64,000 nucleotides of DNA from Caldilineaceae bacterium (GTDB lineage Bacteria > Chloroflexota > Anaerolineae > Caldilineales > Caldilineaceae). The position numbers and the translations under genes are program-made. The number at the start of each line of letters is the position of its first letter. Position 1 is the stretch's first letter. The notes under the pieces were generated by a model. That model was not told where the DNA came from. It was given only the letters and a program-made list of their open reading frames with translations, and did no database searches. Location: positions 1 through 64,000 of the forward strand of contig JAHBVF010000033.1 in NCBI GenBank assembly GCA_019637685.1, in the 5' to 3' direction. Below, piece after piece: positions 38,444 through 52,800 of this stretch.

Positions 38444-41400
38444 TCATCCCCCCAATGTGGCCAGAAACTGTTCGATCCCCGGCTTCTCCGCGTCCGGGGC
38501 CAGTTCCAGCGCGCTCTGGGCAAAGGTGCTGGCGGTTGTCAGATCGCCGGTCTGGGCATAGACCTGGGCCATTTGCAAGGGGTAGAGATAATTGGTGGGG
38601 TCCAGGGTTGTCAACTGTTGCAGGACCCGAATGCTGTCGTCGATCCGTTGCGCTTGCAGATAGAGCGAGGCCAGGGTACTCAGGACGGATGTGTCCTCGG
38701 GCGCAAGGGCAGCCATTCTTTCGTATTGAATCGTGACTTGGGCCGAATCTCCCTGGCTGTTGTAGAGTTCGGCCAACAGCCGCAGAATAGGCAAGGCAAT
38801 AGTGGGATCGCTGCCAGCCATTTCTACGGCCCGCTCAGCCCACAGAATCGAGTCCTCCGGCTTGTCCATATCCCGATAGAGAATCGCCAGATTGCGCACC
38901 GCGTTCAGGTCGTTGGGGTTTTGCTCTACAATGCCCAGGTTCGTTTCCAGCGCGCCTTCCATATCGCCCGTGCGGGCCAGAACCACGCCCAGAAAACTGC
39001 GCAGTTGGGAGCTGCCCGGAATCTGCTCCAGACCCTTCTTCAGCAGATCGGCCAACTTGTCGGTCTCCCCCGCCCGATCGTAGAATTCGGCCAGCAAAAG
39101 ATATGTGTTCTCAAAGCGGTCGTCCAGCGAGAGGCTGTGCAGATAGGTGGCTTCGGCCTCGTCGTTGCGCCCCATCAGCGTCAGCGTTGCGCCCATTTCG
39201 TTCCACAGATGGGCCGCGTGGGGGCTGAGGGTGACGGCTGTTTTGTAATCGGCCAGACTTTTGGCCAGATACGTTTCCCGGCGTGAGGGATCGCTTTCCA
39301 AATCAGCCCAACTGCGATAAAGCCGGGCCAGATTGGCCGTGTGATCGGTGTTCAGTGGGTTCACCCGCTGGGCTTCCAGCAGAATTGTCTCCGCCGCCCG
39401 CAACAGGTCCACCTGCCCCATTTGCGAGACTTCCTGCGCGGTCAAGCCCAGTACCATCTGCACAGTCATTGGATCTGGCATGGACAGGGGACTTTCCGCG
39501 GGCGCGCGCTTGGCCTGCTCCAGCAGGCTGCGCCCCAGAAAGAGCATGTAGTGATCTTCTGACGGGCGCACGGCCAGGGAGCGGCGGTAGAGTTCTACGC
39601 TGCCCACCCAATCGCCTGTGCTGTCGAACTGCTGCCCCTGCTTATAGAAGACATCCGCCCGCACTAAAGCGATGTTCACATTGGCCACAATCAGAAAGGT
39701 GATGACTGTCATCACCGCGCCGCCGACGATAGAAAAGAGCGCACGGGAAGCGGCTCGGCGTCTGCTTTCGCTCAGGGCAGACCAGGCAAAGACAGTGCCC
39801 GCGACCGCCATCCAGAAAACTACCAGCCAAGTGTAGACACTGAAGTGACCGGCGATGTGGCCCAACTGTTCTGTCAACTGATTGCCTGCCGCGCCAGGCA
39901 CCAGACGACCGGCCTGGACCAGCCCGTAGATCAGCCAGCCGCCCCACAGCACACCGGAGTAGAGCAGGAAACCCCGCAGCCACCAGCCTGGGCTGCGTCC
40001 CTCGCTGCTGCGCAGGGCAGCCACCGACAGACCAATAAATGTGGAGATCAGCCACGTGAAGAGAAGCAGGAAAAGGATTCCAGGGCTGCTCACCGATTGG
40101 CCGCCGGACATACGGGTTGTCAGGCTGCTGGTCAGTATTTCGAACGCGCCGGTCTTTCCCTGGAAATTGGTTGTGTAGAGATAGACCAGTGTGAGCATCA
40201 CCAGCATATCGGGCATGACTGTGCTGGGCAGAGCCGAGAGAAAACTATCCTCTTGCCTGCTGGCCGATACATTGCGCGGGCGCTGCCGTCGGGTAGTGCG
40301 CCCGCTTCGTTCCACAGGCGTTTGTTCCGCGGTTTCGGCAAAGGTTTCGGGCGTCAACCAGCGCATTCCCAGGACGAGCAACACCGCACTGAGCACCCAG
40401 AAATAGGTGCGGGTGGCGGCAATGGCGATGCCAAAGTGGATTTCCACGTAATGGGCCACAATCGCGGACAGAATTGCTACAATTAACAACTGTCGGCGGC
40501 GATCGGATGTCTCGATTTTGGTTTCGGGATGCAGAAAGACAGCCAGCGTTACATAGAGAACCAGACCGACAATAAAGCCTGTGGGCAAGGCCACGCCAAA
40601 GAAACGCCAACTGCCGTCGGAGATGATAAAGGCCGCGCTGACCAGAGTACCGCCGCCCAGCCACGTGCCCAGAAAAAGGTAGAGGTCCCGCCGCGATGTG
40701 ATCAGCCCCAGCCAACGCAGCGCCCAATAAAAAATCATCATAAACATCAGCACATAGGCCAGAAAGCCAAAGGCCCCGGTAATAGCCAGGCTGTCCCACG
40801 TTTCGTTGTGAGAGCGATCCGGACTGGCATTGCGCGCTTCCACCTGGGCCAGAGCGGGCGGATAGAAATTGTTATAAGCCACCCACATGGCCTCTGGTCC
40901 ATAGCCGATCAGCGGGCGTATAAGATTCACGCTGTCTGGCTCGCCGTCGGGAAAAGTGATGGGCTCGTGGGGCGCAACCATCTGCGAGACACCTTCCCAG
41001 ATCAGCACACGAACCAGGCCTGTGCCCTGCTCGCTGTTCAACAACGAAGTCAAGCGGCCCACATAGGGCACATTGGCCAGGCCAGGCAGGAAGGATGTGG
41101 TATTGATCAGGATCAGAAAGACGGCTCCGGCCACGCCCAGTCCCACCCAACCAGCGGTCCAGGCCCGATAGCGGGAAGGGCGCAGACCGGTGATCAGCAA
41201 GAGCACAAAAATGTACAGCCCCGCGGCCAGCCCCAACCAGGGACCGCGGCTTTGGGTCCAGAAAATTGCCAGCAATTGGACGATAAAAACGAACAGGTAC
41301 GAGCCACCCACCAGCGCGCTGGGAATGTCGTGGACCGGTGGACTGTCGTCGTCCTGCTTGTTGTCTGATCTGAGCAGAAAAGCAAAGCTGCTAAAGATGC

Positions 41401-42058
41401 GCTCCAACGTCAGGAAAGCGGCGATGATGAGATGTGCTGCCAGAAAAATCGGGTTGCCCGCATTGCCGGATACGCGGGTAATCACATCCCCGCCCCAGGG
41501 CAGCGGGTCGATGGCGTAGTGCTGGATGACGCCGTAGATGGCGATGGGCAGACTGGTGAGAATAATTGTGTGCTGCAACCGGCGCAACTGTTCCGGTGCG
41601 CGCAGATGGGCCGCGGTCAATACGGCGATGATTATGTAGCTGAAATAGCTATAGGTTCCCTGCAAGCGCTGATAAGAACCCCACCAGCTCACCGACGGGG
41701 CCACGCTCAGCGCGGTGCTGATGATATAGGAGGTGATCAGCAGAATCAGCGGCAGCAGCAGGGGGATGCGGATGAAGCGGGCGAATCCGCTGCGGGGTTC
41801 GTCAACGGTCGTCGTCTCCGGCTGGGTCTCCTGATTGCCTGAAGAATAGGCGGGCAGCCAAAAAGGGCCGCCGTCGGCCAGGCGTATCAGATAAGCCAGG
41901 AGCATCACTAGCGAGATGGAGCGGACCAGACTAATTTTGTCCGGCTCGAAAACCCGGCTGGAAAAAACATTGAAAAACAGAGGAGCCACGATCAGCGCGG
42001 CCAGCCAGCCCGCTTCGATGATATGCTCACACCAGGATTGGATTTTCGACTTCTGCAT
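38444..42058 (-). CDS. O-antigen ligase/polymerase (Wzy_C) fused to TPR domain
   Basis: 1204 residues from ATG 42058. About 11-13 transmembrane helices occupy residues 1-500, with the Wzy_C/WaaL region at about 230-490 carrying the extracytoplasmic loop motif NASPDRSHNETWDSLAITGAFG. A second membrane block at about 560-800 is followed by at least seven TPRs (about 830-1195; WNEMGATLTLMGRNDEAEATY, AVRNLAILYRDMDKPEDSI). Ligases or polymerases of this type join lipid-linked glycans; TPR fusions occur in Chloroflexota and related phyla. The protein is about twice the usual length. Confidence 0.9.
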   Translation of the reverse strand: MQKSKIQSWCEHIIEAGWLAALIVAPLFFNVFSSRVFEPDKISLVRSISLVMLLAYLIRLADGGPFWLPAYSSGNQETQPETTTVDEPRSGFARFIRIPLLLPLILLITSYIISTALSVAPSVSWWGSYQRLQGTYSYFSYIIIAVLTAAHLRAPEQLRRLQHTIILTSLPIAIYGVIQHYAIDPLPWGGDVITRVSGNAGNPIFLAAHLIIAAFLTLERIFSSFAFLLRSDNKQDDDSPPVHDIPSALVGGSYLFVFIVQLLAIFWTQSRGPWLGLAAGLYIFVLLLITGLRPSRYRAWTAGWVGLGVAGAVFLILINTTSFLPGLANVPYVGRLTSLLNSEQGTGLVRVLIWEGVSQMVAPHEPITFPDGEPDSVNLIRPLIGYGPEAMWVAYNNFYPPALAQVEARNASPDRSHNETWDSLAITGAFGFLAYVLMFMMIFYWALRWLGLITSRRDLYLFLGTWLGGGTLVSAAFIISDGSWRFFGVALPTGFIVGLVLYVTLAVFLHPETKIETSDRRRQLLIVAILSAIVAHYVEIHFGIAIAATRTYFWVLSAVLLVLGMRWLTPETFAETAEQTPVERSGRTTRRQRPRNVSASRQEDSFLSALPSTVMPDMLVMLTLVYLYTTNFQGKTGAFEILTSSLTTRMSGGQSVSSPGILFLLLFTWLISTFIGLSVAALRSSEGRSPGWWLRGFLLYSGVLWGGWLIYGLVQAGRLVPGAAGNQLTEQLGHIAGHFSVYTWLVVFWMAVAGTVFAWSALSESRRRAASRALFSIVGGAVMTVITFLIVANVNIALVRADVFYKQGQQFDSTGDWVGSVELYRRSLAVRPSEDHYMLFLGRSLLEQAKRAPAESPLSMPDPMTVQMVLGLTAQEVSQMGQVDLLRAAETILLEAQRVNPLNTDHTANLARLYRSWADLESDPSRRETYLAKSLADYKTAVTLSPHAAHLWNEMGATLTLMGRNDEAEATYLHSLSLDDRFENTYLLLAEFYDRAGETDKLADLLKKGLEQIPGSSQLRSFLGVVLARTGDMEGALETNLGIVEQNPNDLNAVRNLAILYRDMDKPEDSILWAERAVEMAGSDPTIALPILRLLAELYNSQGDSAQVTIQYERMAALAPEDTSVLSTLASLYLQAQRIDDSIRVLQQLTTLDPTNYLYPLQMAQVYAQTGDLTTASTFAQSALELAPDAEKPGIEQFLATLGG

Positions 42059-42167
42059 AGGGTCATTTCCAAAGGAGTGAATTGCTGTACGTTTGGAGGT
42101 CCGCAAGCCATTATAGCACAGGGCAAAGATTCGGGTAATGCAAGAGGGAATCCGAAAGGCCAACGGC

Positions 42168-43304
42168 CTACGTCTTCAGAATTTCCCGGTAAATGGCTTC
42201 TATGCGTGTGAGCATTTGGGCCACATCAAATTCGTCTGCGGCCCGCGCATGGGCGGCCTGGGCAAAAGACCGGCGTTCATCCTCATTGCGGGCCAGCCGG
42301 TTGATAGCACCGGCCAGCGCGTCCGGGTCTTCCGGTGACACTACCAGACCGGTGACTTCGTGCTGGTTCACCCAGGACGTGCCCGTGCCCAGTTCAGTGG
42401 AAATCAGCGGCAGACCGCTTGCCATCGCTTCCAGCAGAACAATGCCCAGGGCTTCGCTGCGGTGGACCGACGGTAGACAGAAGATGTCCGCGGCCTGATA
42501 ATAGGCTGGCAAATCCGCGTCGTCCACTTCCCCGGCGAAGAGTACCCGTTCTGTCAATCCCAGCCCGGTCACCTGCGCCCGAATCTCTGCTTCCAGCGGG
42601 CCAACGCCGACGATCAGACAGCGGGCGTTCTCCACCTGGGCCATCGCCTGCACCAGCACGTGCAGCCCTTTGTAATAGCGCATCCGCCCCACAAAAAGCA
42701 CCAGCGGCCCTGGCCCGTAGCGGGCGCGGATGGTTTTCACTTTTGCTAGGAGTTCAGCGTTTTCTACATAGCGAGAGAGGTCAATGCCAAAGGGAACGAC
42801 CGCTATTTTCTCCGGCGAACGTTCGCTGACAGGGCGCAAAAAGGCAGAACTCTGCACATAAGGCGGGCTGGCAACAAGAATTTTGTCGGCCCGGTGCAGG
42901 GCGGCGCGCAGGAAGGGCGCATAGAAACGCAGCAGCCCGGCCTGTTTCACAATGTCGCTGTGCCAGGTGATAACTGTGCGCCGACCCGCGGCCACAAGCA
43001 GCCGGGCCAGCTCCCCCGGCGGATAGGGCGCGTGGAGATGGACCACATCCGCGTCTCGGCCCATCCGACGCAATTGGCCCGCCATCCCCAGCCCAATCGG
43101 CGCGGAGGAGATGTTGAAGTGACGGCTGACCTTCACCACCCCCACGCCACTGACTGTTTCGGACAGATCGCGCCGGTCCGTGTTCGTCACCAGCACCGAA
43201 ACGTCGTGCCCCCGCGCGGCCATCCCTTCGGCCAGCCATTTGATATGATTTTCGATCCCCCCCAGGACAGGGAAGTAGTCTTTGTAGAGGTGAAGGATGC
43301 GCAT
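42168..43304 (-). CDS. Glycosyltransferase family 4
   Basis: 378 residues. MRILHLYKDYFPVLGGIENH is the WecA-neighbour type GT4 start; VVHLHAPYPPGE, VPFGIDLSRY, VLFVGRMRYYKGL and the EX7E motif SEALGIVLLEAMASGLPLI are intact. It is only about 29% similar by eye to the plus-strand GT4 at 4384, so not a recent duplicate. It probably builds the glycan that the adjacent Wzy-TPR protein polymerises or transfers. Confidence 0.9.
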   Translation of the reverse strand: MRILHLYKDYFPVLGGIENHIKWLAEGMAARGHDVSVLVTNTDRRDLSETVSGVGVVKVSRHFNISSAPIGLGMAGQLRRMGRDADVVHLHAPYPPGELARLLVAAGRRTVITWHSDIVKQAGLLRFYAPFLRAALHRADKILVASPPYVQSSAFLRPVSERSPEKIAVVPFGIDLSRYVENAELLAKVKTIRARYGPGPLVLFVGRMRYYKGLHVLVQAMAQVENARCLIVGVGPLEAEIRAQVTGLGLTERVLFAGEVDDADLPAYYQAADIFCLPSVHRSEALGIVLLEAMASGLPLISTELGTGTSWVNQHEVTGLVVSPEDPDALAGAINRLARNEDERRSFAQAAHARAADEFDVAQMLTRIEAIYREILKT

Positions 43305-43323
43305 GGCGCAGGGATTGGGGGGT

Positions 43324-43381
43324 GGGGATTGGGGACTGGGGCAAAGCTTCTTCCCGGTCTCCCATCCCCAGTCCCCAGTCC

Positions 43382-43382
<1 letters not shown>
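43324..43382. repeat. Inverted repeat of GGGGATTGGGGACTGGGG type
   Basis: Arms 43324-43341 and 43366-43382, 15/16 core matches, fill the spacer between helicase stop and GT4 start. The same phrase occurs in the fumarase spacer, and a looser copy follows the helicase start (45671-45744). Confidence 0.7.
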
Positions 43383-45670
<2,288 letters not shown>

Positions 45671-45744
45671 TGGGAAGATTGGGGAGTGGAGACTGGCTGT
45701 GCCGTCGGTGCGGCTATCCAATCTCCGACCCCCAATCGCTTCTC

Positions 45745-46284
45745 CTATTCTGGGGACAAAATTTGCACGCCGCTGGCAGTGGACTCGGCTACCCAGCCTT
45801 CCACCGGCCCGCTGGGGCTGTCAAAGCGGATACGCCACCAGATCAATTGATCCGCCACCTGGGGCGGGTCTAAAATGACGACAATTGTATTCTGCTCCAT
45901 CTGGGCTACAATGTCGTCGTCGCTTTTGCCCAGGTAGCCGGGTGTGCGACGGATATTAACCCGACCCGCGGCTACATTGCGGGCGGATATGCCCGGCTGC
46001 AATCGACCGGGCTGGAGGGGGGTGTCCGCGGCGGATTGTCCCGGCAGCACTGTCAAATCCCCCGAGCCAGTGGGGCCTGGGGGCGGTGTCCACTGTGGCC
46101 CACTGGACTGAAGATCGGCCAGAGAAATGTCGCCCAGGCCCAGCAGCATAGCCGCGCCGCTGCAACTCACCGCGGCTGTGAGCACAAAGCTCAGGGCAAA
46201 GGCAAGCCAAAAGTATGACCGGCGCGTTTTCGGTTCAGGCAGAACGGTTGATGATTGCACGGCAATAGTCGTTAAAAGGAACAA
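45745..46284 (-). CDS. Single-pass membrane protein with SH3-like domain
   Basis: About 179 residues. A transmembrane helix (YFWLAFALSFVLTAAVSC) is followed by a Pro/Gly-rich linker and a bacterial SH3-like domain (VNIRRTPGYLGKSDDDIVAQ, WWRIRFDSPSGPVEGWVAE). Such domains bind peptidoglycan or proteins outside the membrane. The start is uncertain: TTG at 46284 and GTG at 46260 are both possible and neither has a clear Shine-Dalgarno. It lies 75 nt from the helicase start. Confidence 0.7.
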   Translation of the reverse strand: MFLLTTIAVQSSTVLPEPKTRRSYFWLAFALSFVLTAAVSCSGAAMLLGLGDISLADLQSSGPQWTPPPGPTGSGDLTVLPGQSAADTPLQPGRLQPGISARNVAAGRVNIRRTPGYLGKSDDDIVAQMEQNTIVVILDPPQVADQLIWWRIRFDSPSGPVEGWVAESTASGVQILSPE

Positions 46285-46313
46285 GCAAGGTTCGGGTGGC
46301 TATAGACCCAATC

Positions 46314-46353
46314 AAAAAACCTGGCCTATGCAGGATAAACTGCCTCGGCCAGG
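46314..46353 (-). terminator. Rho-independent terminator of the 96-residue protein gene
   Basis: On the minus strand a 7-bp outer stem (46353-46347 with 46326-46320) plus a 4-bp inner stem (GCAG/CTGC) is followed by TTTTTTG. It is 62 nt behind the stop at 46415. Confidence 0.85.
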
Positions 46354-46414
46354 CACTTGAGCAGTTGAGCGCAGAGAAGACGGGCGCAGGAAATGACGGG
46401 ATCAGCGCAGATGG

Positions 46415-46705
46415 CTAGCTAAGGTCACCCAACATACGGAGTACCCCAACCGCGTTGCCTTCGCTGTCCAGGCTGGAATGGGCCAACAGCACACTGCCCG
46501 TGCGCCCATCTTCCAGTTTGACTGTCATCTTCTGGTCCCGGTGCAATTCCACCATCGTTTTGGTTGCGTTCAGCGCTTTTGTCTTAAAAAAGATGCGCAT
46601 CTGGCTGTCATCCGAGTGATTGGTGGTGCCATATTTAACGATACGGACATCATCCAGGACAGAGACTGCCTGGTCCATTCGATTTGCGAAAAGCATTGCT
46701 TTCAT
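46415..46705 (-). CDS. Conserved-looking small hypothetical protein
   Basis: 96 residues (MKAMLFANRMDQAVSVLDDVRIVKYG), predicted beta-rich, no signal peptide. It has its own terminator and shares the 183-nt upstream region with the divergent mega-protein gene, so a shared regulatory region is possible. I recognise no family. Confidence 0.55.
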   Translation of the reverse strand: MKAMLFANRMDQAVSVLDDVRIVKYGTTNHSDDSQMRIFFKTKALNATKTMVELHRDQKMTVKLEDGRTGSVLLAHSSLDSEGNAVGVLRMLGDLS

Positions 46706-46888
46706 TGACTCATAACCCCGTTCGTGTGAATCTTCAAGCTGGCCGTCAGAAATTCTCGTACTTATTACCAGTAGTAAGCAGTTATCTAACTCTCGATAAT
46801 AAAGGATGATCCTGTTAGGTCGATGATACGTCAGCTATTCTAACAGATTGCGCCGATACTCGGCAAACCTTCAACGGACAAAGAGCGA
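46706..46888. other. Divergent promoter region, AT-rich
   Basis: The spacer between the minus-strand 96-residue gene and the plus-strand mega-protein. It is clearly AT-richer than its surroundings and contains a near-palindrome CTTATTACCAGTAGTAAG around 46760. No confident -35/-10 pair can be named. Confidence 0.5.
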
Positions 46889-49800
46889 ATGCAGTGCCCT
46901 TCGTGTAAATATGAGAATCAGACAACAGACCGATTTTGTGGACAGTGTGGTTTCACGCTGTCACAGCGGAAGCCCGAATATCTTTGCGTCCAGTGCGGCT
47001 CTGCGCTGCCAGAAGGCAGCAAGTTTTGCGGGCAGTGCGGTACGCCCCGGCCTACCCTTCACAATTGTGTAGCGTGCGGCAAGCCGCTTGTGCCGGGCAG
47101 CCGTTTCTGCGGAGAATGTGGAGCGCCTGCCCCTGTATCTGACACGCTGAAGCCGGTCGATACCCCACAAGCACCAATCGCTGCCTCCCCATCTCTCTCC
47201 CCATCTCTCTCCCCTGCGCCTGCCGCGGAAAGCGGCCCGCGGTTGGGTGCTCCCCAGGCCAGGTCCTACACAACCGGGACGGCACAAAACGACCTGCTGG
47301 CTCGGTTAATGCCCAAGGGATTGGAGGTCAAAATTCGGCATGAGGTTGGCCTGATCACTGGCGAACGGCGGGAAGTGTCGGTTCTGTTTGCCAGCCTGCA
47401 CGGGTTGCACGGCGAGGTGCAGGGGCTGGATAGCGAGGAAATTTATCTTCTCACGGATGAGGCGATGCATCTGCTCATCCAGACGGTCTATCAGTTCGAA
47501 GGCACGGTGGACAAATTTACAGGCCGAGGACTGATGGCCCTTTTCGGCGCGCCAGTCACCCACGAGGATGACCCGGAACGAGCTATTCGGGCTGCCCTGG
47601 CAATGCTGGAAAGCCTGCAACCCATGCAAAGGCGTTGCAAGGAGATGTTTGGGTTGAATGTGCAGGCCCGGATTGGACTGAACACAGGGATTGTCATTGC
47701 CGGCAGCCTGGGCAGTGATCTCCACATGGAGTATACCGTCATCGGCGATACGGTAAATCTGGCTGCTCGTCTGGAGGGTGTGGCTGCGCCGGATACGATT
47801 CTGGTCAGTTTTCCCACCTATCAGCGCACGCGCGCCATCGCGGATTTTCAGCACCTACCGCCAGTCCAGGTGAAAGGAAAGCCAGAGCCAATCCGCGCTT
47901 ATCAGGTCGTTGGATTGCGTGACAACCCGGACCGGGTGCGGGGTTTGTCTGGCATTTCTGTCCCTATGGTTGGCCGCCAGGAGATGTTGGAAGAGCTGCT
48001 TCAGACCTGGCTGATAGTAACCGAACAGAAGAAACGCCAAGTGGCATTGATCACGGGCGATGCTGGCCTGGGCAAGAGCCGACTGGTGGCTGAAGTGCGG
48101 CATCACCTGGAATCGGGCGCGTCGATTTTTCAGGGCAGTTGCCTGAACTACACCCGGTCTACACCCTTTTGGGTGGTTGGGTCCCTATTGCGCAATATTC
48201 TTGAACTGGGCGATGGCGAAGCTGAAACCGTCTGCCAGGATCGAGTCGGTCAGTATTTGCAGGATTTGGGTCTCAACGCGTCGGAATTAACTCCCTACAT
48301 TCTGAATGTGTTGGGTATTGCTCAGCCCAGTGCGGATCTTGCCACCCGGCTGGCAATGATGGATGCTACAATGCTCCAGCAACAGACTCACGTGGCGCTC
48401 CACCAGGTGATGCGGGCCGAAGCACGCCGCCAGGCGTTTATTCTGATTTTTGAGGATATCCACTGGATCGATTCTGCATCCCGCAATTTTCTGATCGAAT
48501 TTTTGCGCACCTCTGTCGATATACCAATCTTCGTCATGCTGGTGTCCAGGGCATACGAACGCAGCACAGTCATCCAACCGATTATCAGCGTGCTGGACAA
48601 AAATCCTGACTGGAATGTGGATATTCAGTTGCAGGCATTGACAGGCGATCAGGAATACTCATTGATCGACCAACTTCTCTCGAAGGCTGGTGTCCGGGTT
48701 CCGTCGATTCATCGACATATTGCGCGCCGGGCCGAGGGCAATCCCTTCTATATTGAAGAGATCGTCCGTATGTTGCTGGACAAGATTTCCGACGGCCCTC
48801 CAGTGCCTGCGCACACCCCGGCGGATGGTTCTGCCGACGGAAAAGAAGGGGCCGGAAAGTGGGACGCGGAGACGCTGATGGAGAGTGTGCCCGCGTCCCT
48901 GGCTGGCCTGATCCTGGCCCGTTTTGACAATCTGGAAGAGCGGTTGCGCCGTGTCATGCAGATCGCAGCCGTGATTGGACGCTCGTTCTCTGTGTCTCTG
49001 TTGCAGCGGCTTTTGCAGATAGAGGAAAAGCGTGTTGTCGAACACTTGGCTGACCTGGTAGAACGCCAGTTTTTGATCGAGGAGTTGGCCGAGAGCGAAA
49101 GCGGCTTTTCCTTTCGCCACGCCCTGGTTCAAGAAGCCATCTACGCAACTCTGCTCCACAAAAATCAGCGGGAACTCCACGGCGCTGTGGCGGCTGCGCT
49201 CAGCGAGGGCAACTTTCTGCCGCCGGATGACCAGGCGGAAGCGCTGGCCTATCACTACAGCCATTCGGATGAACCCCGCCAGGCCATTCCCCATCTGGTC
49301 GTTGCAGCCCAAAATGCCAATCGGCGCAGTGCCTATGAATCGTCGCTCCAATTCTACCGGCGCGGCCTGGTCTTGTTCGATACAGAACCTTCCACCTTTT
49401 CCCGAATCTACAGTCAGATCCACGTGGGGCTGGGCATGGGGCTGAAGTATGCGGGTGAGTTTGAGGAAGCCCAGCGTCTTCTGCTGCAAGGCCGGGCCTA
49501 TATGGAGAACCACATCCAGCAGCAGGCTGAACTACCCTTGCTTTTGGAGATGTTGCGGGAACTGGCTGACGTCTGCCAGCGGGCGGGAAACTTTGCCGCT
49601 GCTGACAAATATGTCAAGGAGGCACTCTCGCGGGCGACACCGCTTACTGGCTCACCTCTCTGGTATACCCTCGTGGAGCGGGCTGCCTGGATACAGTTCC
49701 GTCTGGGCGACTTTGATGAATGCATCGCGCTCTCGCTCGATGCGATCCAATTTCTTGAAGAGCGTCCTGATCAGCAGCCCTTTACCCTTGCCAGCTTCTA

Positions 49801-52800
49801 CAACACAATCGGCGGAGTAGCCTGGCAGCAAAGCAATCTGGCCGACGCGATTACTTTTGTCGAAGGCAGCCTGAAAATCTATGAAATCCACGGCCTTGTC
49901 TGGGGCGTCAGCGTGGCCTGCGCCAATTTGGGCGTCCTCTATTGGACAATGAGCCGTTGGGCCGCGGGCACGGAATGGTATGAACGGGCCGCGAAAATCC
50001 AGGAGGAAAATGGGTTCAGCTTTGAATTGGCTACGTCGTTGCGCAACCTGGGCTACCTGCGCCTGGCACAGGGCGATTCCGAAATTGCCTATCACTACTT
50101 GGAACAGAGTCTTGCGCTCTGTCTTCAACAAAATCACTCCTATGGCGCGCTGGTAACGCATCTGGCCATGGGCACCTGGGCCGCTGAAATGGAAGATGCG
50201 GAAGGGTTGAGCCAGCACCTGCAGGCGGCTATCACCTATGAAGAATATGCGGATTCCGAAAGTTTCATTTTGCTCCGCCTGCTGACAGCCCAGGACCTCT
50301 TGCAAAAGGGCGAGTTCCATGCAGCCATTCAATGCGCACAGGAAGCCCTGCAACTGGCGACCGAGGGCGGGATGCAGGCTGAAATGGTCGAAGTCAACCA
50401 CACGTTGGGTGTGGTACACGCCAGGGCCGGCGAGGTCGAACAGGCTGAAAATTATTTGACAACTGCCCAGAACATCGCCAAAGAACGAAATTCTCCCGAT
50501 CGGATGGCCAGCGCTCAGTTGGAATTGGCTCTTCTCTATGAACGAATGGCACACACAGCCAGCGGGGAGAAGGCGGAGAATTGGAAGCGGGAAGCGCTGG
50601 TGCTGGTGCGTGCGGCCATTGATGCCTATGAGCGATTGGGGGCACGGCTGAAATTGCGCCAGGCCAGGGCATTGGAAGAAAAGCTCTATTATCATTCAAA
50701 GATCGATGAACCACTCCTGCCCCAAAATAATACCCCGGAGTCAGCGGGCGGCATTCGCATTTCACTCTCTTCCAGCCAGATGGCCCAGGCAGAAGCCTCC
50801 GCGCCATCCGACGGCGAACGGGTCCACGTGACGATTCTGTGGGCAAACGTTACCTTGCGGGGCGTGGAAGATGAGGAAGATGCTTTTAGCCAGACAGCCG
50901 AGGTTCTGGGCAGCCTGGGCCAGATCATCCGCCAGAGGGGTGGGCATCTCATCCGTCATTCCACCGGTGTCACAGCCGTTTTTGGCGCGCCGGTTGCCAG
51001 CGAGGACGCGCCCGGTCAGGCCATCCACTGCGCTGTGGAAATGGCGACCCATCTATCCGAAGCAGCCGCTTTTGGCTCCGGCCTTCTCACTTTTCAGATA
51101 GGAATGGATTATGGCAGCGCGGTTGTGGGCTATCTGGACCCGCGAAATCGCTCGCTCTTTGTGGTGACGGGAGAACCCATGACCCGTGCGGAGCGTCTGG
51201 CCGGGGCTGTGCCTGCCGGAGCCATTTGGCTGACTGCACCCTTGGCCAAACTGACCGAACGAGACCACCATTTTGAACCGGTGAGTGCAGATTCGGATTT
51301 GTCCGACATTCGGGAAAGTGTCCTGGCGTATGCTTCGCCCCGCCTGCCCGCGGATGCCAGAGATTTGCATCGCAACCGCACCCGGCTGATCGGCCGCGGA
51401 CCCATACTGGACATTCTGATGCATCGCGCGCAGGGGTTGGAAAAGGGCGAAAGTGGCTTCGTCTGGTTGGAAGGGGAGGCTGGTATCGGAAAAAGCCGCC
51501 TTTTGGCCGAGTTCTGCAATGAGCTTCAGAACCAAGCGATCTTCATTTGGCAGGGACACTGCTCGGCACAAAATACGCAGCACCCATTCCATCTCTTCTC
51601 CACGCTGCTGCACGATATCTTCGGGTTTGGTTCTGCCACTTCTATCGAAGACAAACGGCACAAACTTCAGGCCAGGCTGGACGAGCTGATTCAAAATGGC
51701 AACGCCATTCAGCCATTCTTGGAATTGCTGTGCGGCATATCACCCGCGCCCGCCGACGCCCATCGATTGGCCAACCTGGAACCGGAGGCCCTGCGCCGTC
51801 AGATTTTTGTGGCCTTGCGAACGCTTTTGGTGGGAATGCTCTCCCAGCAGCCTATTGTGCTTGTCCTGGACGATCTGCACTGGCTGGACCCAATGTCGGC
51901 CAATCTGCTCGTCTTTTTGTCCCAGATGGCTGCCTCTATGCCAATTCTTTTTGTACTGGCACATCGGCCCACCGAGAACGAAGCCGCGCAGTCTGAATTG
52001 AATACCATTCGTACTCTGTATGAGGACCGCACCTGGCGTTTGGCGTTGACGCGTCTGTCCAGAGAAGACAGCCGGGCACTGCTGTCCGAACTGCTGCCAT
52101 CGGGGAGTCTGTCGCTGAACGCGTATCGCTTCATTTTAGAACGAAGCGACGGGAATCCTTACTATATGGAAGAGTTTCTGCGCCTTCTTATTGAGCAGGG
52201 CTATTTGCAGCAGGATGGCAACATCTGGTCGCCCCGGGCAGACACATCCCTCAATGACCTGCCCTTGCCCGTTACCCTGGAAGCGCTCATTCGTTCGCGG
52301 GTGGACAGCCTGCCCCCCCAACAGCGCCAACTGTTGCAACTCGCGGCTGTGATAGGTCGCCCTTTCTCCCTGCGTTTGCTTGCCAAACTGGTGGACGGAC
52401 CAGTGGAAAGCCACTTGCAGGAGCTTTCCCGGCGTAATCTGGTGGCTCCTGGCCCCGGCAAATCTGAATGGCAATTCAACCACCACATCGCACAGATCGT
52501 CATCTACAACAGTATGCTGCGGGTTCGCCTAAAGGCCCTGCATCTGCAAGTGGCCGACACATTGGAGGAAGATTGGGACACGGCCGCGGATGAACACGCG
52601 GAAGAAATGGCCCATCACCTGTCCGCTGCAGAGGAGAACCGCCGGGCACTGCGCTATCTGGTGTTGGCCGGAGAGCGGGCCGAGGCCCACTATGCCAATG
52701 ACGATGCTCTGGCCTTTTATCGCAATGCCAGGGATATTCTGCGGGAAAATGTGGGGGTCGTTCCTGACGAATTGCAGTGGCGGGTGATCGCTGGGCTGGG

